DNA from: JBCKUK01 sp038924905
Lineage (GTDB): Bacteria > Pseudomonadota > Gammaproteobacteria > Burkholderiales > Methylophilaceae
Reading direction: 5' to 3'
Length of the DNA: 10,275 nucleotides
Assembly (NCBI GenBank): GCA_038924905.1
Contig: JBCKUK010000044.1
Span: forward strand, 1-10,275
Below, in pieces: positions 1 through 6,668 of the stretch (position 1 is its first letter; every line of letters begins with the position of its first letter). A program made the translations under genes and the position numbers. The notes under the pieces are model-generated. The model was given only the letters and a program-made list of their open reading frames with translations. It was not told the origin of the DNA and did no database searches.

Positions 1-326
1 TTGGCCATGTTGATGGAGTATTTTGGTATTTCTATCACCAGGTCATTGTCACTCACAATCGCCTGGCAGGATAGGCGCGATTTTGGCTCCAAACCCCAAG
101 CTTTATCCAGTAAATCATCTTCTTTTTCTTCAGATGGCGGCAGTGATTCAAAGCCCTCGCGCACAATGACGTGGCAGGTGGTACAGGCGCAGGCTTTCTC
201 GCAGGCGTGCTCGATATCGATGTGGTGATTAAGCAAATTGTCACAGATGGATACCCTAGGCTCAGCCTCAATGGCAGCACCATCCGGGCATAATTCTACG
301 TGCGGTAAAATGATAATCTGCGGCAT
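1..326 (-). CDS. fdx: ISC-type [2Fe-2S] ferredoxin, 3' end cut by window
   Basis: This is the adrenodoxin-like ferredoxin that supplies electrons to the IscS/IscU assembly complex in the cytoplasm. Reading down from the ATG at 324-326 gives 108 residues beginning MPQIIILPHVELCPDGA, and the frame is still open at the window edge. The four cluster ligands are Cys42, Cys48 and Cys51 (in EHACEKACACTTCH) and Cys87 (RLSCQA), the same spacing as E. coli Fdx. The family is usually about 111-113 residues, so only the last few codons and the stop are missing. The start lies 2 nt after the hscA stop, which suggests translational coupling as the distal gene of the isc operon. Whether iscX follows cannot be seen. 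Confidence 0.97.
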   Translation of the reverse strand, partial: MPQIIILPHVELCPDGAAIEAEPRVSICDNLLNHHIDIEHACEKACACTTCHVIVREGFESLPPSEEKEDDLLDKAWGLEPKSRLSCQAIVSDNDLVIEIPKYSINMA

Positions 327-328
327 TT

Positions 329-2221
329 TTATATTTCCAGTGAATTCAGATTTTTTCCGGTAAAGGCTTTGCTGATAGAAGCGTCCAGGCGGCGAGTGGC
401 AAAAGCCTCAGTCGCATGATTGAGCGCCTCTGTGGCGCTGTGAATGGCATGGCTGTCACCCGCATTGAATAAGGCTTGCAGGGCATCCATTTGCGAATCG
501 ACAGAAGCGCGTTCCTGCTTACTGAGTAAAGCGCCATCCTTGGCTAAGGCTGCCGAAATTGCTTCCAGTAAACGTTCTGCATCAACTTGTGCCTCGCGCA
601 GGGCGCGAGCTTGCTTGTCAATCTCTGCCGAGGAAAACGAGCTCTGCAGCATGCTTAAAATTTCATCTTCACTCAGGCCGTAAGAGGGTTTCACCACAAT
701 GCTGGATTCCACACCACTGGTTTGTTCCTTTGCGCTTACCGATAGCAGGCCATCCGCATCCACCTGAAAAGTCACGCGGATGCGGGCACTACCTGCCGCC
801 ATTGGCGGTATGCCGCGCAATTCAAAGCGGGCAAGCGAGCGGCAGTCAGAAACCAGATCGCGGTCACCTTGCACCACATGCAGGCTCATGGCGGCCTGGC
901 CGTCTTTAAAGGTAGTGAATTCCTGTGCTCTTGCCACTGGCAATGTGGCATTGCGTGGGATAATTCTTTCTACCAGGCCACCCATGGTTTCCAGACCCAA
1001 AGATAGCGGAATCACATCCAGCAACAACAAGTCGTTGTCGTTGCGGTTACCAGCCAGCATATTGGCTTGTATGGCTGCGCCCAGGGCAACGACTTTGTCA
1101 GGGTCCAGATTGATAAGCGGTTCCTGGCCGAAGAAATCGGCAACGGCAAGGCGTACCTGCGGCATGCGCGTTGCGCCGCCTACCATCACTACGCCCTTGA
1201 TTTCATCTATGGTTAGCCCTGCATCGCGCAAGGCTTTGCGTGTGGGGCCGAGTGTCTTGCCAACCAGAGGCTGGGTAAGCTCGTTAAACTTGGCGCTGGT
1301 GAGCTTGAGGTTAATTGCCTGGCCAGCGTTTTCCGTCGTGGTGAGTATGCAGGTAATCTGCGCTTCCGTGTGATCGGTCAGCCATTCTTTGGCTTCACGA
1401 GCTTTGGTGAGTAAAAGCCGGTTATCTTCTGGATTGAGTGGTGGCAACTTGGCTTGTTCAAGCGCCCAGCAAAAAATGCGACGGTCAAAATCATCGCCGC
1501 CCAGCGCTGAATCTCCATTGGTGGCCAGTACCTCAAACACACCTTTTGAAAGTCGCAGAATAGAAATATCAAAGGTGCCGCCGCCCAAGTCATAAATCGC
1601 ATATACACCTTCGGCGGCGTTATCCAGGCCATAAGCTACGGCTGCTGCCGTAGGTTCATTCAATAAGCGTAAAACGTTTAAACCCGCGAGGCGCGCGGCA
1701 TCTTTGGTGGCCTGGCGCTGCGCATCATCAAAATAGGCTGGCACGGTTATCACTGCACCCGCCAGTTCGCCGCGCTGTCCGTCTAACCCCAGGGCTATTT
1801 CAGCGTGGGTTTTTAATACTTTAAGGATTTCGGCCGAGATTTCTACCGGGCTTTTAATGCCGACGCGCGTGTTGACCTTAACCATGCCTGGCTCATCGAT
1901 AAAGCGGTAGGGCAGGTGGCCCATATCGGGGATGTCAGACAAGCCGCGTCCCATCATACGCTTGACCGAGCCTATGGTATTTTGTGGGTCTAAACTCTGT
2001 TGCTCTTGCGCTTGGTGACCAACCTCAACAGTACCGTCCGCGAGGTAGCGCACCACCGATGGCAACAGCGCGCGGCCATGTTCATCATTGAGCACGATAC
2101 TCATACCACTTTGTACAGTGGCGACCAGTGAATTTGTCGTACCAAGATCAATGCCCACTGCCAGCTTGTGCTGGTGCGGCACGGCGCTCATCCCTGGTTC
2201 CGAGATTTGTAATAAGGCCAT
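329..2221 (-). CDS. hscA: Fe-S assembly chaperone HscA (DnaK/Hsp70 family)
   Basis: This specialised cytoplasmic Hsp70 uses ATP hydrolysis, stimulated by HscB, to promote cluster transfer from IscU. The 630 residues match the family length of about 615-630. The nucleotide-binding domain carries the phosphate motif GIDLGTTNS (23-31), NEPTAAAVAYG (188-198), DLGGGTFDIS (211-220) and the adenosine motif VVMVGGATRMP (344-354). The interdomain linker is LLLLDVIPLSLGLET (about 398-412), followed by the beta substrate-binding domain (to about 510) and the helical lid. The N-terminal extension MALLQISEPGMSAVPHQ is characteristic of HscA rather than DnaK and supports this ATG over Met11. The start sits 2 nt after the hscB stop, so the two are probably coupled. 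The likely client is the LPPVK motif of the IscU encoded upstream. Confidence 0.98.
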   Translation of the reverse strand: MALLQISEPGMSAVPHQHKLAVGIDLGTTNSLVATVQSGMSIVLNDEHGRALLPSVVRYLADGTVEVGHQAQEQQSLDPQNTIGSVKRMMGRGLSDIPDMGHLPYRFIDEPGMVKVNTRVGIKSPVEISAEILKVLKTHAEIALGLDGQRGELAGAVITVPAYFDDAQRQATKDAARLAGLNVLRLLNEPTAAAVAYGLDNAAEGVYAIYDLGGGTFDISILRLSKGVFEVLATNGDSALGGDDFDRRIFCWALEQAKLPPLNPEDNRLLLTKAREAKEWLTDHTEAQITCILTTTENAGQAINLKLTSAKFNELTQPLVGKTLGPTRKALRDAGLTIDEIKGVVMVGGATRMPQVRLAVADFFGQEPLINLDPDKVVALGAAIQANMLAGNRNDNDLLLLDVIPLSLGLETMGGLVERIIPRNATLPVARAQEFTTFKDGQAAMSLHVVQGDRDLVSDCRSLARFELRGIPPMAAGSARIRVTFQVDADGLLSVSAKEQTSGVESSIVVKPSYGLSEDEILSMLQSSFSSAEIDKQARALREAQVDAERLLEAISAALAKDGALLSKQERASVDSQMDALQALFNAGDSHAIHSATEALNHATEAFATRRLDASISKAFTGKNLNSLEI

Positions 2222-2223
2222 TA

Positions 2224-2745
2224 TTAATTTTCCAGCGACACAATTGCCTGCTCAATATCATCGCACGCTTTATCAATAAATTTTAGTTTGCGCAAAGTTT
2301 TGGCAGCCTGTGCGTAGGCTTGCTTCTCATCGATATCCACACGCAAATCCCCATGTAATTTTTTAGCCATCTGCTGAATCTCCTTTAGCAGAGCAACCAG
2401 TGCGGCAATGTCATGCTTCATGCGTGCATCTTCAATGGCCTCGCGCCATTCCATTTGAAACATCAGAAAATCAGCCGGCATTGCCGTATTGCTTTCTTCT
2501 TGTGTATCCACGCCATTCATCTGTAACAGATAGCGCGTACGTGCCGTGGGGTCTTTCAGGGTTTGATAAGCTTCATTGGCCAGTGTTGCCAGTTGCATGG
2601 ACTGGAGGCGTTCTGCCGCTGAGCCAGTTACGAAACGGTCAGGGTGGACTTCGCTTTGTAGTTTGCGATAGTTCTGGTCGAGCATATCAAGGTTAATTGC
2701 GAACTGGGTGGGCAAACTGAATAGCTCAAAATGATTTTTCAACAT
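2224..2745 (-). CDS. hscB: Fe-S assembly co-chaperone HscB (Hsc20, J-domain)
   Basis: This J-protein stimulates the HscA ATPase and delivers IscU to it. The 173 residues comprise an N-terminal J domain with HPD at 34-36 (SEVHPDRF), the NEAYQTLKDPTARTRYLL segment typical of Hsc20, and a C-terminal three-helix IscU-binding domain. I chose the ATG at 2743-2745 (MLKNHFELF). It aligns with the family N-terminus (short lead, then HFELF and LP) and has a GGA element about 9 nt upstream. The in-frame TTG ending at 2760 would add five uncharacteristic residues. It is separated from iscA by the largest gap in the operon (143 nt, with an inverted repeat) but is tightly linked to hscA. Confidence 0.96.
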   Translation of the reverse strand: MLKNHFELFSLPTQFAINLDMLDQNYRKLQSEVHPDRFVTGSAAERLQSMQLATLANEAYQTLKDPTARTRYLLQMNGVDTQEESNTAMPADFLMFQMEWREAIEDARMKHDIAALVALLKEIQQMAKKLHGDLRVDIDEKQAYAQAAKTLRKLKFIDKACDDIEQAIVSLEN

Positions 2746-2760
2746 CAATGGTTCCAGCAA

Positions 2761-2892
2761 TTAAGCCGCGTTAGTGCCAAGATTGATTGCCAGGCGGGTG
2801 AGGAAGAATCAGCGAAAACAGTACAGTTTAGTACGGCGAGCTGATGATGACGAAACCAACGACGTAAGCGGCTTGGCAGTGACGCGGCTCAA
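2761..2892. repeat. Imperfect 21-bp inverted repeat enclosing the iscA-hscB spacer
   Basis: The left arm (2761-2781) and right arm (2872-2892) are reverse complements at 18 of 21 positions. The shared cores are AGCCGCGT and TGCCAAG. In the operon transcript the outer A/G difference becomes a G-U pair, leaving two true mismatches. The interior is about 90 nt and holds a smaller symmetric element, GTACAGTTTAGTAC. The right arm overlaps the iscA stop codon and the last base of its final codon; the left arm ends about 15 nt before the hscB start. There is no T-run that would make it a rho-independent terminator, and I see no clear target-site duplication. It could be an RNA-processing or attenuation element, or a MITE-like insertion. 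The symmetry is seen directly; its role is unknown. Confidence 0.7.
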
Positions 2893-3212
2893 ACGGTGAA
2901 GCTTTCGCCACATCCACATTCGTCTTTAACATTCGGGTTGTTGAACTTGAAGCCTTCGTTCAAGCCTTCTTTGGTGAAATCAAGTTCAGTGCCGTCAATA
3001 TAAGCGAGGCTTTTAGGGTCAACAATCACTTTGATACCATGGCTTTCAAAAGCCATGTCTTCGGGTTTGGCTTCATCTACAAACTCAAGCGTATAGGCCA
3101 TACCGGAGCAGCCGGTGGTTTTAACGCCTAGGCGCAAGCCTATACCCTTGCCACGATTGGCAAGAAATTTTTGTACGCGACTGGCAGCGGTTTCGGTCAG
3201 AGTGATTGCCAT
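2889..3212 (-). CDS. iscA: A-type Fe-S carrier protein IscA
   Basis: IscA binds iron or an Fe-S cluster and passes clusters from the scaffold to apo-targets, especially [4Fe-4S] enzymes under aerobic conditions. The 107 residues have the family length and fold signature. The three conserved cysteines are Cys35 (TTGCSGMAY) and Cys99/Cys101 (DECGCGESF at the C-terminus). Position in the operon, directly after iscU with a 6-nt gap, favours IscA over ErpA or SufA. The start ATG at 3210-3212 has only a weak ribosome site in TAATAAGTC, so translation is probably coupled to iscU. The stop codon is part of the inverted repeat that fills the spacer downstream. Confidence 0.97.
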   Translation of the reverse strand: MAITLTETAASRVQKFLANRGKGIGLRLGVKTTGCSGMAYTLEFVDEAKPEDMAFESHGIKVIVDPKSLAYIDGTELDFTKEGLNEGFKFNNPNVKDECGCGESFTV

Positions 3213-3218
3213 GACTTA

Positions 3219-3623
3219 TTAAGCAGCCTCGGCTGTTGAGTCTGCGGTTTGCTTGGACTTAAAATCGGCAACTGCGGCTTTAATCGCGTCTTCCGCCAAC
3301 ACTGAGCAGTGAATCTTCACTGGCGGTAAAGCCAGTTCTTCAACGATAGCCGAGTTTTTAATTTCTGCCGCTTGGTCCAAGGTTTTGCCTTTCAGCCACT
3401 CAGTTACCAGTGAGCTTGAAGCAATCGCAGAACCGCAACCATAGGTTTTGAATTTGGCATCTTCGATAATGCCAGCGTCGTTCACCTTGATCTGCAATTT
3501 CATCACGTCACCACAAGCAGGTGCACCCACCATGCCTGTGCCTACATGCGGATCGTTTTTGTCCATAGAGCCCACGTTACGTGGGTTTTCATAGTGATCT
3601 AATACCTTGTCTGAATATGCCAT
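3219..3623 (-). CDS. iscU: Fe-S cluster assembly scaffold IscU
   Basis: IscU is the scaffold on which [2Fe-2S] clusters are built from IscS sulfur, iron and ferredoxin electrons. The 134 residues carry all ligand-site residues: Cys37 and Asp39 (GAPACGDV), Cys63 (YGCGSAIAS), His105 and Cys106 (KIHCS). The HscA recognition motif LPPVK is at 99-103. The C-terminus is slightly extended and alanine-rich (SKQTADSTAEAA). The ATG is preceded by AAGGAG with 7 nt spacing, the strongest ribosome site in the operon and consistent with high demand for the scaffold. It lies 12 nt after iscS, the canonical arrangement. Confidence 0.98.
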   Translation of the reverse strand: MAYSDKVLDHYENPRNVGSMDKNDPHVGTGMVGAPACGDVMKLQIKVNDAGIIEDAKFKTYGCGSAIASSSLVTEWLKGKTLDQAAEIKNSAIVEELALPPVKIHCSVLAEDAIKAAVADFKSKQTADSTAEAA

Positions 3624-3635
3624 TTTGTTACTCCT

Positions 3636-4850
3636 TTAATGAGCGGCCCACTGAACTTTAGATAAGTCCACACCCTCTTGATACATTTCCCAAAGTGGGG
3701 ATAGTTCGCGTAGTTTGCCAATCTTGCTTTTCATCAGTGCGACGGTGTAATCCACTTCCTCTTCGGTAGTAAAGCGGCCAATAGAAAAACGTATGGAGCT
3801 ATGCGCCAGCTCATCGGAACGACCCAGTGCGCGCAGCACATAGGAGGGTTCCAGGCTGGCAGAGGTACACGCCGAACCGCTGGAAACCGCAATATCCTTT
3901 ACCGCCATAATCAGCGACTCACCCTCGACATAATTGAAGCTGATATTGAGGTTGTGTGGCACGCGCTGCTTAAGGTCACCATTGACATACACTTCTTCAA
4001 TATCCTGCAGTCCGGCTAATAATCGGTCGCGCAGGCGGCGGATGCGTGCATTTTCCAGTGTCATTTCCTCGCGTGCGATACGGAATGCTTCGCCCATGCC
4101 GACGATCTGATGCGTGGCCAAAGTGCCTGAGCGCATCCCGCGTTCATGGCCACCACCGTGCATCTGCGCTTCAATGCGGATACGTGGCTTGCGACGCACA
4201 TATAAAGCGCCTATGCCTTTTGGTCCATAAGTTTTGTGCGCCGAAAAGCTCATCAAATCCACCGGCAATTTTTCCAGGTCAATGGCCACCTTGCCGGTAG
4301 CTTGTGCGGCATCCACGTGGAAAATCACGCCTTGCTCGCGGCATATATTGCCGATAGCTTCAATATCCTGGATCACGCCAATTTCATTATTCACCAACAT
4401 AACCGATGCCAGTACCGTATCCGGCCGTAAGGCCGCGCGGAATTTTTCTATATCCACCAAGCCATTTGGCTCAGGGGCAAGGAAAGTAGCTTCGAAGCCT
4501 TGTCTTTCCAGCTCACGTATCGGGTCTATCACTGCTTTGTGCTCAGTTTGCACGGAGACGATATGCTTGCCTTTGCCGCTATAAAAGTTGGCCGCGCCTT
4601 TGATGGCAAGATTGTTTGACTCGGTAGCGCCGGAAGTCCAGACGATTTCACGCGGGTCGGCATTGACTAGCTTGGCCACTTCTTCCCGAGCATTTTCCAC
4701 AGCTTTTTCCGCTGTCCAGCCAAACGGATGGCTACGCGAAGCCGCATTACCGAAATGCTCGGTAAGGTAAGGAATCATTTTCTCTGCCACGCGCGGGTCT
4801 GTTGGCGTGGTGGCCGAATAATCCAGATAAATCGGGGTATGCACTGTCAT
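3636..4850 (-). CDS. iscS: Cysteine desulfurase IscS, canonical housekeeping form
   Basis: This PLP enzyme converts L-cysteine to L-alanine and a protein-bound persulfide, the sulfur source for IscU and for tRNA and cofactor thiolation. The 404 residues equal the E. coli length, and key residues fall at the same numbers: His104 (QTEHKAV), PLP Lys206 (SFSAHKTYGPKG) and catalytic Cys328 on its mobile loop (SSGSACTSASLEPSYVL). The C-terminal tail SPLWEMYQEGVDLSKVQW is the conserved region for IscU contact. A ribosome site, AGGA, lies before the ATG, so it is translated independently of the upstream desulfurase, 33 nt away. This is the canonical partner of IscU; the adjoining paralogue lacks the tail. 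Confidence 0.98.
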   Translation of the reverse strand: MTVHTPIYLDYSATTPTDPRVAEKMIPYLTEHFGNAASRSHPFGWTAEKAVENAREEVAKLVNADPREIVWTSGATESNNLAIKGAANFYSGKGKHIVSVQTEHKAVIDPIRELERQGFEATFLAPEPNGLVDIEKFRAALRPDTVLASVMLVNNEIGVIQDIEAIGNICREQGVIFHVDAAQATGKVAIDLEKLPVDLMSFSAHKTYGPKGIGALYVRRKPRIRIEAQMHGGGHERGMRSGTLATHQIVGMGEAFRIAREEMTLENARIRRLRDRLLAGLQDIEEVYVNGDLKQRVPHNLNISFNYVEGESLIMAVKDIAVSSGSACTSASLEPSYVLRALGRSDELAHSSIRFSIGRFTTEEEVDYTVALMKSKIGKLRELSPLWEMYQEGVDLSKVQWAAH

Positions 4851-4883
4851 AATTTTCCTGTAAACCTTAGATTCTTTTGTTCT

Positions 4884-6035
4884 TCAAACCGCAATAGCGG
4901 TCAATCGTCTCAAACGGCTCAACTCATTTTCCAAAACCAGCAAAAATGATTCAATTTGTTCAGCGCTGTTGCCATTACCCAAGCTCACCCGAACCGCGCC
5001 GCGCGCCAGATCCGGCTCTACACCCATGGCCATCAACACATGGCTGGGCTCGGTGCTGTCAGACGAACAGGCAGAGCCACTGGCCACCGCGAAACCTTTG
5101 CGGTCCAGCGCCATCACCAGTGTTTCGCCTTCAATTTCAGGGAAAGCAAAAAAGCTGGTGTTGGGGATGCGTTCAGCCTTATTGCCAAATATTTGAGCGC
5201 CTAAACTTTTTAATCCAATTTCCAATTGGTCGCGCAATTGGCGAACCGCGCCAGTGCACTGTGTCAACTCTTGCATAATAAGCTCGCACGCTGCGCCAAA
5301 ACCGACGATGGCCGCGACGTTTTCAGTGCCGCTACGCAAGCCCTTTTCCTGGCCGCCGCTATGCAGCAAGGGCTGGATGTCAACGCGCTTGTCCACAATC
5401 AAGGCGCCTGCACCTTGCGGGCCGTTAATCTTGTGCGCTGATAAGCTCATCGCATGTACATTGAGGGCGCCAAAATCCAGCTTAATTTTGCCCAGCGCCT
5501 GAACCGCATCGGTATGCATATAAGCGCCACTCTTTCTTGCGGTTTTGGCAATGCCGGCAATATCCTGAATGACGCCAGTTTCATTGTTGGCCAACATCAC
5601 CGACAATACGCTGGTAGGCTTTTGTAATATGGCATCCAGATTGTTCATTTCAACTAGACCATTCTGATCAACGGCTACTACCGCAACTCTGTGTCCACGT
5701 GCACGCATGGAAAATGCAGCCCGCGTGATGGCAGGGTGTTCGATCGGGCTCATGGCAATTTGACTGCCGGGTTGACTTGCCGCTATGCCACAGATGGCTA
5801 AATTATCAGCTTCGGTGCCGCCAGCAGTAAAAAACACTTGTGTCGGATGCGCACCCACAGCGTCCGCGACCTGTTCTCTGGCTTGCTCTATGGCCTGCCT
5901 TGCGCCACGGCCATATATATGGCGGCTGGTGGCATTGCCATGTTGCTCGCTCAAATATGGCAGCATGGTTTCTAGCACGCGCGCATCCAGTGCGGTGGTG
6001 CCATTGTGGTCTAAATAGGTGGCAGTAGTGCGCAT
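4884..6035 (-). CDS. Second cysteine desulfurase (NifS/IscS-like), paralogue of IscS
   Basis: This is a class V aminotransferase-fold, group I cysteine desulfurase of 383 residues. All catalytic features are present: YLDHNGTTALD at the N-terminus, His100 (SPIEHPAITR), PLP Lys202 (SLSAHKINGPQGAGAL), the GGGQE-like segment as SGGQEKGLRSGT (226-237) and catalytic Cys323 in ASGSACSSDSTEPSHVL. It ends shortly after the final helix (LSRLRRLTAIAV) and lacks the SPLWEMYQEGVDL tail that IscS next door uses for IscU, so its sulfur acceptor may differ. It starts 5 nt after iscR without a strong Shine-Dalgarno, suggesting coupling to the regulator. Divergence from IscS argues for an old paralogue or NifS-type acquisition rather than a recent duplication. 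The symbol nifS is often used for such genes, but no nitrogen-fixation genes are visible here. Confidence 0.93.
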   Translation of the reverse strand: MRTTATYLDHNGTTALDARVLETMLPYLSEQHGNATSRHIYGRGARQAIEQAREQVADAVGAHPTQVFFTAGGTEADNLAICGIAASQPGSQIAMSPIEHPAITRAAFSMRARGHRVAVVAVDQNGLVEMNNLDAILQKPTSVLSVMLANNETGVIQDIAGIAKTARKSGAYMHTDAVQALGKIKLDFGALNVHAMSLSAHKINGPQGAGALIVDKRVDIQPLLHSGGQEKGLRSGTENVAAIVGFGAACELIMQELTQCTGAVRQLRDQLEIGLKSLGAQIFGNKAERIPNTSFFAFPEIEGETLVMALDRKGFAVASGSACSSDSTEPSHVLMAMGVEPDLARGAVRVSLGNGNSAEQIESFLLVLENELSRLRRLTAIAV

Positions 6036-6040
6036 CTTGT

Positions 6041-6541
6041 TTAAGCGGAGGCCAGTTGCTTTTGTGGCTGGCGGTTGGTTTTTTGCGGGCCTGTCTTTGA
6101 TGATTCCAGACGATGGGCAAATACAACTTTTTTGCCATCGCTTTGTGTAGCGACTAAATCCGCGAGCGAAACACTTGAGAGATACTCTAAAATTTTATCG
6201 TTGAGGCTGGACCATAAATCATGCGTCATGCAGCGTTGCTCGTCGCGGCAGTTTTCTTTGCCAGCGCATTGGGTGGCATCAATCAGCTCATCCACGGCAG
6301 AGATAATTTGTGATACAGAAATTTCGGCTTGATTTTTGGCGAGACGATAGCCGCCACCGGGACCGCGCACACTTTTCACCAGTCCATTGCGGCGCAGGCG
6401 GCTGAATAATTGTTCAAGGTAAGAAAGCGAAATCGCCTGGCGATCACTGATGCCAGCCAGAGTCACAGGTTTGTCGGCCCCTTGCATGGCAATGTCCAGC
6501 ATCGCAGTGACTGCAAATCGTCCTTTGGTGGTTAATCGCAT
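6041..6541 (-). CDS. iscR: Fe-S sensing transcriptional repressor IscR (Rrf2 family)
   Basis: IscR is the feedback regulator of the operon. With a [2Fe-2S] cluster bound it represses the isc promoter; without it, it acts on a second class of sites. The 166 residues begin MRLTTKGRFAVTAMLDIA, the classic start, and contain the winged-helix DNA-binding domain (Glu43 and GPGGGYRL at 60-67). The cluster ligands are Cys92, Cys98, Cys104 and His107 (QCAGKENCRDEQRCMTH), numbered as in E. coli. I chose the ATG at 6539-6541 because it has AGGAG 8 nt upstream. The in-frame GTG ending at 6577 would add twelve residues with no family counterpart. It is the first gene after the promoter at 6637-6664 and is followed 5 nt later by the desulfurase. 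Confidence 0.97.
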   Translation of the reverse strand: MRLTTKGRFAVTAMLDIAMQGADKPVTLAGISDRQAISLSYLEQLFSRLRRNGLVKSVRGPGGGYRLAKNQAEISVSQIISAVDELIDATQCAGKENCRDEQRCMTHDLWSSLNDKILEYLSSVSLADLVATQSDGKKVVFAHRLESSKTGPQKTNRQPQKQLASA

Positions 6542-6579
6542 TGCTATTGCTCCTAAAGTGTTTTGACCGGAAGCCACGG

Positions 6580-6607
6580 GTCAGTTTGGCTAAACTCCAC
6601 AACTGAC
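6580..6607 (-). promoter_or_regulatory. Candidate hairpins in the iscR 5' leader
   Basis: The untranslated leader of iscR contains a 7-bp inverted repeat, GTCAGTT (6601-6607) with AACTGAC (6580-6586). It also contains a tighter 5-bp stem, AGTTT-AGCC-AAACT, at 6583-6596. The two share bases and cannot both form fully. Neither is followed by a U-run, so this is not an intrinsic terminator. It may be a small RNA or protein contact, or a stability element. The complementarity is seen; function is speculative. Confidence 0.3.
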
Positions 6608-6636
6608 GCTGTTCCCTGTCCTTAAGTTAAGTCAGG

Positions 6637-6664
6637 ATTATATAATACCCTACATTTTAGTCAA
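6637..6664 (-). promoter_or_regulatory. Sigma70 promoter of the isc operon
   Basis: A -35 box TTGACT (6659-6664) and a perfect -10 box TATAAT (6637-6642) are separated by 16 bp. The -35 box begins directly after the cysE stop codon TAG (6665-6667). Transcription would begin near 6630, giving a leader of roughly 90 nt before iscR. This is the strongest promoter-like match I see, placed exactly where isc operons are normally controlled. Confidence 0.8.
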
Positions 6665-6668
6665 CTAT
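6645..6668 (-). promoter_or_regulatory. Predicted IscR operator (type 1-like) over the -35 box
   Basis: The left half, ATAGTTGACTAAAAT, fits the E. coli type 1 IscR half-site ATASYYGACTRWWWY at every position. The right half, GTAGGGTAT, fits its partner apart from one substitution and one missing base. The site therefore spans 24 instead of 25 bp. It covers the -35 element and spacer, so cluster-loaded IscR would block RNA polymerase. A weaker half-site, CCTGACTTAA, lies at 6627-6636 just past the -10 box. The consensus is recalled from the E. coli literature; binding is inferred. Confidence 0.65.

Noticed and set aside
1..228. 75-residue plus-strand frame at the left edge
   Set aside because: It is antisense to fdx, whose four cluster cysteines are clearly encoded on the minus strand.
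780..1373. 197-residue plus-strand open frame opposite hscA
   Set aside because: Serine/arginine-rich composition, no domain, and fully antisense to a well-conserved gene; a codon-use shadow.
2764..2889. Integron attC site in the iscA-hscB spacer
   Set aside because: The arms lack the RYYYAAC/GTTRRRY core pair and the spacing of attC sites, and no cassette or integrase is visible.
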